Part shown: piece by piece, positions 8,880 through 17,433 of the stretch
Layout of the letters: the number at the start of each line of letters is the position of its first letter
How positions within the stretch are numbered: the first letter of the stretch is position 1
Source of the DNA: Cerasicoccus arenae
Lineage (GTDB): Bacteria > Verrucomicrobiota > Verrucomicrobiia > Opitutales > Cerasicoccaceae
Length of the DNA stretch: 64,000 bases
NCBI RefSeq assembly: GCF_014651635.1
Contig: NZ_BMXG01000019.1
Span: 1-64,000 of the forward strand
Direction: 5' to 3'
Translations under genes and position numbers: made by a program
The notes under the pieces: model-generated
Told to the model about the DNA's origin: nothing
Databases searched by the model: none
Seen by the model: only the letters and a program-made list of their open reading frames with translations

Positions 8880-9662
8880 TTATTCAGCAGCTACACTAGC
8901 AAGGGATTCCTTATTGACTGGGAAGCCGATATTTAAGGCGTAAGCTTCTTCAGCAAAAAGTTTAGCGATCGAACGTGCTCCCTGCTCGGAAAGATGGCTA
9001 TTGTCATGCTTTCCCTTAGGGTAAAAATCGCTCTCCCCTGGTTCATAATGCAGGAAAAGTGCCTTAGAACCTTCTTCACCCAAATCATTGAGAAGTTCGC
9101 CACTTGATCGATGCAAATCAATCAACGGAACCTCTAAACTGGATGCCACTTCTTTAGTCGCATTTGGATAATTCCCCAAACTACTTTTAGCCATTCCCTC
9201 CTTGAAATATCGTCGAAAAATGGATGTTACCAAAATGGGATGTGCTCCACGTGAACGTGTTTCATTAACAAATTTCGCAAGGAATTCCTGATAATCCGTT
9301 TCAGAATCCGTGTATACCTTTGGCTTTTTCTTTTTCTGATCGTTATGGCCAAACTGTATGATAACCCAATCACCGGGCTTCAGCACATCCATCACCTTAT
9401 CCCAACGCCCTTCCGCAATAAAGCTGCGCGTACTACGACCTCCAGCAGCACGGTTCTGAACAGTCACACCTGCCTCGACAAACTCAGCTAATAACTGCCC
9501 CCAGCCATGCTCTGGATTGTTTTCTGGATTCGATTTATTGGCCATGGTCGAATCCCCCACCATGTAGATTACCGGTGCCTCCGGTTCTACGACCATATCC
9601 TTGTTACCAAAGAGGCCTTTGCACAGGATCAGGCAAAGTAGCAGTCGAAAGTAGAACTTCAT
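8880..9662 (-). CDS. Rhamnogalacturonan acetylesterase-like SGNH hydrolase (CE12)
   Basis: A 260-residue secreted esterase. The signal peptide covers about residues 1-20 (MKFYFRLLLCLILCKG). The SGNH blocks are in order: GDST with Ser38, a Gly in NRAAGGRSTR, GHND with Asn107, and DNSHLS with Asp220 and His223. This matches carbohydrate esterase family 12, which removes acetyl groups from rhamnogalacturonan or related pectins. ATG 9662 is chosen over a TTG one codon upstream. It is the last gene of a minus-strand group with a pectate-lyase-like beta-helix protein (51-base gap) and a GH57-like protein, which supports a pectin or similar acetylated-uronan role. Confidence 0.85.
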   Translation of the reverse strand: MKFYFRLLLCLILCKGLFGNKDMVVEPEAPVIYMVGDSTMANKSNPENNPEHGWGQLLAEFVEAGVTVQNRAAGGRSTRSFIAEGRWDKVMDVLKPGDWVIIQFGHNDQKKKKPKVYTDSETDYQEFLAKFVNETRSRGAHPILVTSIFRRYFKEGMAKSSLGNYPNATKEVASSLEVPLIDLHRSSGELLNDLGEEGSKALFLHYEPGESDFYPKGKHDNSHLSEQGARSIAKLFAEEAYALNIGFPVNKESLASVAAE

Positions 9663-9713
9663 CAATGTAGCCTAAATGAGTGAGAGAAGTGCCTACGAAC
9701 AGAAAATGAGAAC

Positions 9714-11078
9714 CTACTTCTGATAGTAGCCCTTGGACTTGCCAAATTTCAAATTGTTGAAATTCGTGCCTTGGCCATCCCAATCTGCTACTGGATCGAC
9801 AAAACCGGGATTCAGCTCAGTCGTTTGAAAGAAAAGAGAATCAATCTTCTCAAGTTCACTGCCCTTATCAACGCGGGCTAGGCTTCTGTCACTTGGTGTT
9901 GTCACACCTACAATACTGTTCTTAACAATCACTTTCGCTTCGCCTGCAGACTGTTTTTTGGTTTTTTCCAAGCAAATTTGATGGCCGTCATTGTTTAGAA
10001 TCGTACTATTTTCCACCACAACACTAGCTCGTCCTGTCAGGTAAAGTCCGGATGCACCGCCAGAACCACCACGATGCTTGCTGTATCCAATAAAGCAATT
10101 GATCAACTTCGCATCGCCCCAGATTCGAACGTTACGCTTACTGCCAATAGCTACGCAATTTTCCAAAACCGTATCCGATGATTTCAAATCCCATCCACCA
10201 TCAGTGTGGTCATAAGCGCGGCAATTCAGATAGGTAATATGATGCGTGCCACTTTCGGTCACAAAACCATCTCCATTCCAATACTTGGAACCCTTATCCT
10301 GATAGCTGTTTCGTGCTTCACAATTAATAAACGTGATGTGATGGTCATCGGCAGGACTATTACCCTTTTTGCGGTACTCACCAGGAACAAAGAATGCCAT
10401 GTGAAACGGGTCATTGGAATACTCTTTACCACCGGCATCAGCGAAAACATTTTCGACTTTCACATTATAGTTACCGTTCTGCAAACGCACTGCCGACTTG
10501 GTAAATCCGATGAACTTCGAATCGGTAATTTCAATGTCGTGAGAATTATTTTCCGCACCTTCATTCAAGCCACCACCCTCGAGGAAAATTCCAATTCGAC
10601 AATCATGTACAGTGAAGTTTGAAAATGCCAAGTCCACATTGAGACCACGGGAATAAACGACTCCCTTGTAGTTGTTCACTCGAAAACCATCAAACTCAAG
10701 GTGCGATGCCCCGCTATCAATGGTAATAAATGTGGAACCTTTGGATGGGTTTTCCTTAACGAATGAACTCTTCATCAACGGAAGTCCATCACCCGTATCG
10801 ACTCCGCGGAATGACAAACGATTCCCCTCACTACCGCTCTGCCCAATACGCATAGCGAATGAATCGTAGACACCGCTACCAAAGAGTATGGCATCGCCTG
10901 GTTGCATGTTTTCAATAAAACCTCCAACGACCTCACGTGATCCCGCAGCGGCATTTTCCCAAGAGGAGCCATCGGCCAGCCCGGCACTTTTCGGCAAGAC
11001 GTGATAGTCTGCTGCAAACAGTGAATTAGCCATTAAGGCCGCTGCTACGGATAACAAGCTGAATGAGATTTTTTTCAT
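9714..11078 (-). CDS. Secreted right-handed beta-helix protein, pectate-lyase-like (PL9-like)
   Basis: A 454-residue protein with a clear signal peptide (MKKISFSLLSVAAALMANSL, cleaved near FAAD at about residue 23). The body is a run of parallel beta-helix coils (ENCVAIGSKRNVRIWGDAKL and INCFIGY are examples) with the Asn-Cys and Asn-x-x-I ladder seen in polysaccharide lyases. The stretch TYLNCRAYDHTDGGWDLKSS (about residues 281-300) resembles the family 9 pectate lyase core, where an N-C-x-A-x-x-N-x-D-D-G-x-D pattern holds catalytic calcium. Here the motif reads HTDGGWD, so one Asp is replaced by Gly. It probably cleaves a pectic or other uronic-acid polymer in the periplasm or outside the cell. 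Neighbouring CE12 supports this. Exact family assignment is tentative. Confidence 0.7.
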   Translation of the reverse strand: MKKISFSLLSVAAALMANSLFAADYHVLPKSAGLADGSSWENAAAGSREVVGGFIENMQPGDAILFGSGVYDSFAMRIGQSGSEGNRLSFRGVDTGDGLPLMKSSFVKENPSKGSTFITIDSGASHLEFDGFRVNNYKGVVYSRGLNVDLAFSNFTVHDCRIGIFLEGGGLNEGAENNSHDIEITDSKFIGFTKSAVRLQNGNYNVKVENVFADAGGKEYSNDPFHMAFFVPGEYRKKGNSPADDHHITFINCEARNSYQDKGSKYWNGDGFVTESGTHHITYLNCRAYDHTDGGWDLKSSDTVLENCVAIGSKRNVRIWGDAKLINCFIGYSKHRGGSGGASGLYLTGRASVVVENSTILNNDGHQICLEKTKKQSAGEAKVIVKNSIVGVTTPSDRSLARVDKGSELEKIDSLFFQTTELNPGFVDPVADWDGQGTNFNNLKFGKSKGYYQK

Positions 11079-11179
11079 TAATTTGGGTATTACAGGGTTA
11101 TAAATTAAACATTAATCACCTAATCTATTCGGAAATGAGCGGGTGGTGGCCGACCAAAAGAATCGTTATTCTCTATCGT

Positions 11180-12607
11180 CTATAGCGCCGCTGCTGAAAC
11201 ATTGCTTTCCACGGCCTTTGATTCACCGAAGTATGGCATAGCCATCAGCTCTTCCTCAATCGATAGAATCTGAGTCTTCATAATTCCTGGTGAATAGAGG
11301 GAACGTTGATCCGAAATACCGGCTGCCATCATCGCCTTTTCCAAGGAACTATTAGCCTTCTTCAAATCAGCAATACTCTCTGCTACATTAAAGCGGCCGG
11401 GCGACGTCGGAGCGGGAGGCCAGCGCGAATCTGAAACATAAGCCGAGGTGACTTCCTTACGGGCCTGATCCAAAATTGCCCCCGCTTTCGAAACGGGTTC
11501 AATCACTTCTTGCAGACGCAATACGCCTTGGTAAACTGCTTGGCAGGTTGGATCCAATACACGAGCATGCGAAGTGTTCAACCAAGCGCGCGCAGTACCG
11601 CCATGCCAAGCACATCCGCGTTCAATGGTATTGATTTGGCCGTTGGAGATTTCAATTGCCTCACTTTGATCTATAATTTCGGACGGAGTGGCGAATTCGT
11701 AACCGCATTCAGACGCGAGATTAAGCAAATGTGCAAAGCGTGTCACACTTTCTGGCTCATGTTCGAAGAAACGAGCATAGCCAAACTGTTTGACATAGAA
11801 ATAGGCGCTTGTACCGATATATTCAGCGTCTTCAGCGTAAGGAATCAGGAAATTCCCAGAATCTTCAGCCCGTGTTTTCCAGTCACCGAGTAAGTCTGAA
11901 ATCTCTGACAGCGAAACTGGATCTTTACGGTTACCTTCAGTCGCCCCCATCAAATACCAGAGCATTGGATTCGCGAAGAAATCTACACGGAACAACATTT
12001 TCAGCCCCGATGACGTCTTGGAAACATTCGTCAGGTAACGATAATACTCCGGCTTGTCCTTGATGTACTCAGCGATACGGAAAAGCTTGGTTTTATTGCT
12101 GTGTCCACGCACATCATAATCCAATCCAGTTGCTTCACGGATTTCAGGAAAGCTCAGGAAGAAAGAATCACCATCCATAACCAGAGAGTCGAAACCGGCT
12201 TCCTGAAAAATTTCCGGGAGGAAATCAGCCCAGCTACATTCAGGGTTCCATCCTAAGCGAGGACGATGTCCCGTGTAGCGCTCCCAGGCATCCAGCCCAT
12301 CCTTCAAGCTGGCAACTCCCATCTCGGGACTTAGGTTCGCCAACATAATATGAGTAAATGGTGACCCCACACCTTCAACTTTTCCAGCATCCATCAACGC
12401 CTTCAGTTTGGCCAGAACCTTAGGGCGAGTATCCGCCATTATTTTCAGGGTTTCACCCGAAGCCTCGAAGCCAATCTTCGCATCCGTTTGTTCAACCAAA
12501 TCAAACAGCGGCTCATAAGACTGATCGATCACCCATGGTCGACGAGATGGCTCAAGCTGGCTGTATTGAAGATTTCCGTGAGGTAAAAATAAAATCCGTG
12601 GCTTCAT
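11180..12607 (-). CDS. GH57-like glycoside hydrolase
   Basis: A 475-residue protein without a signal peptide, related to glycoside hydrolase family 57. An N-terminal His in FLPHGNLQYS (His10) is in the place of the family HxH motif. The nucleophile block W-x-P-E appears as GWNPECSWADFLPEIF, with Glu123 as the probable nucleophile, and VMDGDSFF follows. The catalytic acid Asp is expected further on, perhaps in IPYAEDAEYIG. GH57 enzymes act on alpha-glucans or alpha-galactosides by a retaining mechanism. The protein appears cytoplasmic, unlike its secreted neighbours, and is likely the first gene of the GH57, beta-helix, CE12 group (101-base gap). Substrate is not predictable. Confidence 0.7.
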   Translation of the reverse strand: MKPRILFLPHGNLQYSQLEPSRRPWVIDQSYEPLFDLVEQTDAKIGFEASGETLKIMADTRPKVLAKLKALMDAGKVEGVGSPFTHIMLANLSPEMGVASLKDGLDAWERYTGHRPRLGWNPECSWADFLPEIFQEAGFDSLVMDGDSFFLSFPEIREATGLDYDVRGHSNKTKLFRIAEYIKDKPEYYRYLTNVSKTSSGLKMLFRVDFFANPMLWYLMGATEGNRKDPVSLSEISDLLGDWKTRAEDSGNFLIPYAEDAEYIGTSAYFYVKQFGYARFFEHEPESVTRFAHLLNLASECGYEFATPSEIIDQSEAIEISNGQINTIERGCAWHGGTARAWLNTSHARVLDPTCQAVYQGVLRLQEVIEPVSKAGAILDQARKEVTSAYVSDSRWPPAPTSPGRFNVAESIADLKKANSSLEKAMMAAGISDQRSLYSPGIMKTQILSIEEELMAMPYFGESKAVESNVSAAAL

Positions 12608-12808
12608 TTGATAAGTAAGTAATTGATTTAGGGATGAAACTGTGGCCCAACTAAAATCACTAATCGTAAGTTAATTGATCGGGAGTTGAGACCGGATGAA
12701 TGCAGAATTAAATGTAACCTGTCGCCTAAATAGCGTGGGACAAAGCATCCATTAATTTAACCTATTAAACTAATTGTCCTTGGCTGATAACATCTTTGTA
12801 TTCAGCGA

Positions 12809-13504
12809 TTAAAAGTAAATTCGCTTAACGTCAATTTGACCCGATACACCTTGCTCATTAGTGATAAACACCAAGGCAGATCGACCAGCCCGTAATGTCC
12901 ATCCTGCAGAATAAACAATGCGCGCACTGTCCGCTTCTTCACTCACCTGCATTGCCATGGCAACATCAAGGCCATCAGCCTTCGAGGGGTCAGACAGCAC
13001 GGTTGCCGAGTCACGAGAATCGACTTTGAATTCATTTTTCCCAAAACGCACATACACCGGATAGCTCGCTAGATTAAAGAATCGATAGGAGCCCTTTTTT
13101 ATTTCTGCTGGAGAATAGTCTAAAGGCAGTATGCGGTATGGATCGTAGCCGGGCCTCGAATCAGGGATAAAAAGAAGGAGGCGCGGACTCCTTGTCATTG
13201 GATTATACCTCGCGATCGTTTCTTTTATTGGTATACCTTGCGCGTCTTTACCGTTGTATTTATAAAAGACCAATGGAACTGGCCCAAAGTAATCAAAAGT
13301 ATTGGACGGTGAACCATTAGGTACAAAGAATTTAACTTCTTCGCCACTTGCATTCTGGAAATACAAATCCTGAATCGTGCGCTTCCAACTGAGCGTTGAA
13401 AACTGCAGACTTACATTTTCCGCAGGATCTGAGCCTTGCCCAAAAAGCGACCCAGCCATCAGCATACAGGAAATCACGATTAAATATTTACCACTAAACT
13501 TCAT
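12809..13504 (-). CDS. Small secreted protein paired with the giant pseudopilin
   Basis: I do not recognise a named family. It is a 231-residue protein with a signal peptide (MKFSGKYLIVISCMLMAGSL, cleavage near FGQG) and a mainly beta, soluble remainder with no further membrane segments. Its start lies only 6 bases after the stop of the 1,220-residue pseudopilin-like gene, so the two are surely co-transcribed. A periplasmic partner or accessory of that protein is the simplest inference. The last residues (VKRIYF) end in Phe, but there are too few beta strands for an outer-membrane barrel. Confidence 0.7.
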   Translation of the reverse strand: MKFSGKYLIVISCMLMAGSLFGQGSDPAENVSLQFSTLSWKRTIQDLYFQNASGEEVKFFVPNGSPSNTFDYFGPVPLVFYKYNGKDAQGIPIKETIARYNPMTRSPRLLLFIPDSRPGYDPYRILPLDYSPAEIKKGSYRFFNLASYPVYVRFGKNEFKVDSRDSATVLSDPSKADGLDVAMAMQVSEEADSARIVYSAGWTLRAGRSALVFITNEQGVSGQIDVKRIYF

Positions 13505-13510
13505 GAATTT

Positions 13511-16500
13511 TTAAATTTCGTCTGATTCCAACCAACGGAATGAAACAACTTCAAAACGGCGACCATAGGTGCTGGATGGCTGAATTAACTCATCCATTTC
13601 GGAAGCATCCTGGGCAACTCCAGGCATTGCCTCTGGAGTGCGCTGCACCTTTGCTTCGCACCACACCTGACTGGTAACTTCCTTGGTTATCGGATTTATT
13701 ACGTCGCCATAGGCTCGAATCGTGAATGTATCTGAGCGAACGGTCAGGAAAGAACCGATCTGTTGAAGGATATCTCCCTGCAATACATAGCCTGGAAAAC
13801 CCATATTAGATCGATCGGTTGATGATAAATTTTCAGGCAGGAAATTCCTGAAATCTCTAAATGCCGTAACCGCCTCACCTGCCACATTTGGGTTGTTTAT
13901 TACATTAACTGCCAACGAAGTGTCTCCACCCAGACTCGGATCGTCTAATGCCGCCTGTAACGCCCCTTTCTTGCTAAACTCATCCGTGCTTAGTCGACGA
14001 TTCACAAAAGACGCCAAACTAAGAAATGGACCTCTCGCCCTAACTTGCTCAACGATGGACTCCGCAAGATCGTCCAACTCCGCAGAAGTCAGTAGACGAT
14101 ACCCCTTCCAAAATTCGGCTTCCGTTGCCTCATCGCTAGCCTTGAAACCTCTACTGTAGGGCCGACTAACTCTTGAGAAAGCAACATCGCTTTCAGTAAC
14201 AATTTCATTAGTTCCTGACGGATCATATACGGGGAAGCGCAAATTTTGGCTACTAGCTAAAACTGCTTTCCAGGCTTCCACTGAAGTCGAGTTCACGTTA
14301 AACGCACCATTAATCCACATTTCGGAAGCAGGCCGATAGATCGCAGACTTAAAATTCTCATCAGCTATGTCTTCTACAACAATCCGATTGTAACGGTCGG
14401 AATCAGAAATATCAGAAGTAATAAATTCCATTCGAGGATTCAGGATATGGTCCGAAAGACTTACCCCTGGGTCATCCAACGTCGCTGCCAGAGTTTCCCG
14501 CCCTTCAGCTGTTCTCGGAATCTCAAGCGTGGAAAAGAAAAATCCATCCCAAATCCGTTCATTCGCCAAATAAGGCACATCAAAATATGTTAACCCCGAT
14601 ACGTTATCAAAATTAGTTACCCGAGTCTGATCCATGGGGATTCTCAAATTAGCGTAAGAATTACCAACAATGTAAGTTGGATCAAATTGATAGCGGCCCA
14701 AATTCGCATGTTGAAGCTGACCTAAAGACATTAAGCGGCCCCGTGGACGTTCAAAGAGCACGACGCTCGCTTGCCCAGTCGACTCAATACTGTTCCCCCA
14801 GTAACCATACTTTACGCCATTATCGGGATCCGTATAACTCTCCGGCTCTTGCTCATTTTGTCCCAGAGACTCGACATCATAGAGACTCAAGTAGCGGCTT
14901 TTTCCATTACCACCGTCCCACCTGGAATTGCTAAAGATCGCTCTATAGTTATTATCGATTAAGTTTCGCAATGAGTCTGTTTCTGACTCAAAACCGCCCA
15001 TCCGCTCAGTCGTTCTCAAAGAAAAAACAAGAGTTTCGAACGAATCCTGAAGCCCCGCTGCCGTCATCGACACAAAACTCGTTTTAAAATTATCAGGCTG
15101 ATCATTACTATCGGCCTCCCAAAGATCCACGATATTGTTGTAAGACTGGCCTGCTGCCGACGAGTTAGTCCAGCTCCTCATTATGCCAAAGTTTTCGTAT
15201 TCGATTTTGATAGTAATCGGAGCATCCACCGCAATGGCCTGCCTAAGCCACTCTTTTTCTTCCGTCGATATCCCCCATTTGGCATGCCAACTGGGTTCTT
15301 TCACGCCTGAAGCCCGAGCTTCTGCAAGGGAAACTGCCCCACTTGTAGAGGCTGGATCTGGAGTATTAGTTTCATCGACTTTATCGAGAGGAAATCTCAA
15401 CCCACCAACTGCCGTCCAATTTGGCTTAACATAGTCTGCGTTTGCCCCCGAATTACTCTCCACTTTACCAAAAGGAGAACCGATAAATGCCTCATGAACT
15501 AGGGTGCCTGGCCCGATATTAAAACTTCCAAGGGAAACTTTTAAAGTCCCCTGCTTATTTGCGTTATGTAGCTCTGCTTGATAAAATTCCACAACCTTTG
15601 TTCCGTCGACAAAGAAAAGTTCTAGTGTAATTTTCGGGCTCAATGTCGAAACAAAGCCAAAGTCATTCGCCCCCATATTTGTGTTATAAGGATTATATAA
15701 AGTGTAAACTGGCTTAAACGTTATTACAGGAACTTTCGCGCCGTCCATTCCGGGTACCAACTCGAATGCATATGTAAGACGAATTTGAGCAACTACCGGG
15801 GTTATCAAACTGGAGGCTTGGTAGTTGTCACCATTTGTGTAGCTAGTCTCTGAAGTATATTGATAAGGTAAACCAGAACTAACATATGGATCAGATTTCC
15901 TCGTCCCATTATGCCAATGTGGCGTAAACATTGCCTCTTCACTCGACTTCCCATCAACCTTCTTGTACGCACCCCGAAAATTAAGGTAATCGTCTTTCAG
16001 TTTACTCCAACTCGAGGCTGGCCAATAATGCTGATAATAATCGCGCAAAATTGCCCAATTAGGACTGCCGCTAACAACGACAGGGTCTGCCACAAAATTG
16101 TAAGGCTCAGGAGTCGTTGGATCGGCTGCAGCCTCATCCGAAGCCTCTTGGTTTGTAAACGCTTGATCTTGGAAATGTTCTTCAAATGAAGTGTAAATTT
16201 CAAAGGCCTGCGTCAAATCGCGCTTCAGCGCCCCATCCTTTACATCCACCAGTAATCCCTTTGACCATGCCGTTAAATCATGGAATCGAGCGCGCCGTAT
16301 GGCACTGAGATCCTCTACATCATCAGACTTCCAGTTAATGTAACCAGAAGACAAATCCATAATGCGGTCTAACCATAAATCATCGGGTGAAAACTTATCT
16401 AGGCCGGCAACCGCGCCCACACCGGTTCGGTTTGCAATTTGGAATGAGCGATTCAGCGTTTTAGGATCATTGCTCGTCGAGGCATCGGTATCCACCACAT

Positions 16501-17173
16501 TCACCAAGGCCTTTGAGTTATCGCCACTGACCCAATAGGCGTAGTGCCCGCTTTCTCCAACACCTTCAACCACGACTTTCTTCACTCGTACAGCCTCTAC
16601 ATCATAGTCTTCTGCAGCACCTGCCAATATTACTGAATCGTTTTCTACCAAAGCCTTCAGAGGGGTAAGGTAATCAGGATTATCTGGGGCAACTCCCTCG
16701 TTCCCACTAACGATCCAGTAAGCCTGCGCAATTTTCTGCTCAGCCGTCAGGGAATCCCAGTCCTGATAGTCTTGCGCCTGCTTAACGGTGTCATCTGCAT
16801 TTTTCGAGTTCCAGATACCCAACCAATAAGGCTGCTCTAGCTGGCTCGCATTCAAGCCACCGGGTTCTAGGAAAATATCCGACCGCGCGGTAACGCGGGC
16901 ATCAGGGCCAGCGATTTTTTGCAGTTCACCCAAAGCAGTCAACATACCCATGTACGCATTCTGGCGGGCCAACAAGAGGTTCTTAGAATGTGTCGTAGAG
17001 GCTAATTCGACCTGCAATAAGGTCGAAATAGAAATAATCAATAGGAGCATGAAACCCATCAAGACAAGAGCGACAATCAGCGCAAAGCCTCGCTTATCCG
17101 TGCACCTAGTGCTAGAGATACCGGATTGCTTCAATGGATTTCGTTTTGGGTTTGCCTGCGAGTAAAGCGACAT
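13511..17173 (-). CDS. Giant pseudopilin-like protein, Verru_Chthon cassette protein A family
   Basis: About 1,220 residues. A short basic leader ends in a type III (prepilin) signal, DKRG|FALIVALVLMGFML (Gly29/Phe30), and a single N-terminal hydrophobic helix follows, then a long helix (QVELASTTHSKNLLLARQNA). The rest is a very large soluble region. Position +5 after cleavage is Val, not Glu. Lack of Glu5 is typical of tip pseudopilins such as GspK, and the C-terminal segment around LDDLAESIVEQVRARGPFLS and FVNRRLS recalls the helix-hairpin region of GspK. The overall pattern matches the Verru_Chthon cassette protein A family. Cassette partners B, C and D are absent here. The frame is open to 17338, but ATG 17173 gives a leader of credible length. 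A secreted or surface assembly role is inferred. Confidence 0.7.
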   Translation of the reverse strand: MSLYSQANPKRNPLKQSGISSTRCTDKRGFALIVALVLMGFMLLLIISISTLLQVELASTTHSKNLLLARQNAYMGMLTALGELQKIAGPDARVTARSDIFLEPGGLNASQLEQPYWLGIWNSKNADDTVKQAQDYQDWDSLTAEQKIAQAYWIVSGNEGVAPDNPDYLTPLKALVENDSVILAGAAEDYDVEAVRVKKVVVEGVGESGHYAYWVSGDNSKALVNVVDTDASTSNDPKTLNRSFQIANRTGVGAVAGLDKFSPDDLWLDRIMDLSSGYINWKSDDVEDLSAIRRARFHDLTAWSKGLLVDVKDGALKRDLTQAFEIYTSFEEHFQDQAFTNQEASDEAAADPTTPEPYNFVADPVVVSGSPNWAILRDYYQHYWPASSWSKLKDDYLNFRGAYKKVDGKSSEEAMFTPHWHNGTRKSDPYVSSGLPYQYTSETSYTNGDNYQASSLITPVVAQIRLTYAFELVPGMDGAKVPVITFKPVYTLYNPYNTNMGANDFGFVSTLSPKITLELFFVDGTKVVEFYQAELHNANKQGTLKVSLGSFNIGPGTLVHEAFIGSPFGKVESNSGANADYVKPNWTAVGGLRFPLDKVDETNTPDPASTSGAVSLAEARASGVKEPSWHAKWGISTEEKEWLRQAIAVDAPITIKIEYENFGIMRSWTNSSAAGQSYNNIVDLWEADSNDQPDNFKTSFVSMTAAGLQDSFETLVFSLRTTERMGGFESETDSLRNLIDNNYRAIFSNSRWDGGNGKSRYLSLYDVESLGQNEQEPESYTDPDNGVKYGYWGNSIESTGQASVVLFERPRGRLMSLGQLQHANLGRYQFDPTYIVGNSYANLRIPMDQTRVTNFDNVSGLTYFDVPYLANERIWDGFFFSTLEIPRTAEGRETLAATLDDPGVSLSDHILNPRMEFITSDISDSDRYNRIVVEDIADENFKSAIYRPASEMWINGAFNVNSTSVEAWKAVLASSQNLRFPVYDPSGTNEIVTESDVAFSRVSRPYSRGFKASDEATEAEFWKGYRLLTSAELDDLAESIVEQVRARGPFLSLASFVNRRLSTDEFSKKGALQAALDDPSLGGDTSLAVNVINNPNVAGEAVTAFRDFRNFLPENLSSTDRSNMGFPGYVLQGDILQQIGSFLTVRSDTFTIRAYGDVINPITKEVTSQVWCEAKVQRTPEAMPGVAQDASEMDELIQPSSTYGRRFEVVSFRWLESDEI

Positions 17174-17386
17174 ATTAATGATTGAAAACTGGGGACTGAT
17201 TTTATCAGAAATTCGCCGTTGGGGGTTGCTATCACATAATGACAGAAAATATTTCGATGCGCGTTTCAGGGTAATATTCTTTAAATCGACGCTCTCGGAC
17301 CTATCATTAGGAATTATCGATACTATCATCGAATCCATCGCCGGATTCGACTCTGGAGTAAGTTAAGCTATTAAACCCGTGTCGAG

Positions 17387-17396
17387 CCCCCCCCCC
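17387..17396. repeat. C10 homopolymer upstream of the giant pseudopilin gene
   Basis: Ten C on the + strand (G10 on the pseudopilin's coding strand), about 214 bases before its chosen start and 38 bases beyond the YihY gene's stop codon. A tract of this length in a promoter region can vary by slippage. Confidence 0.9.
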
Positions 17397-17433
17397 GCCT
17401 CCCCTGACACGTCAGGATATTTCCAGGTCTTTT

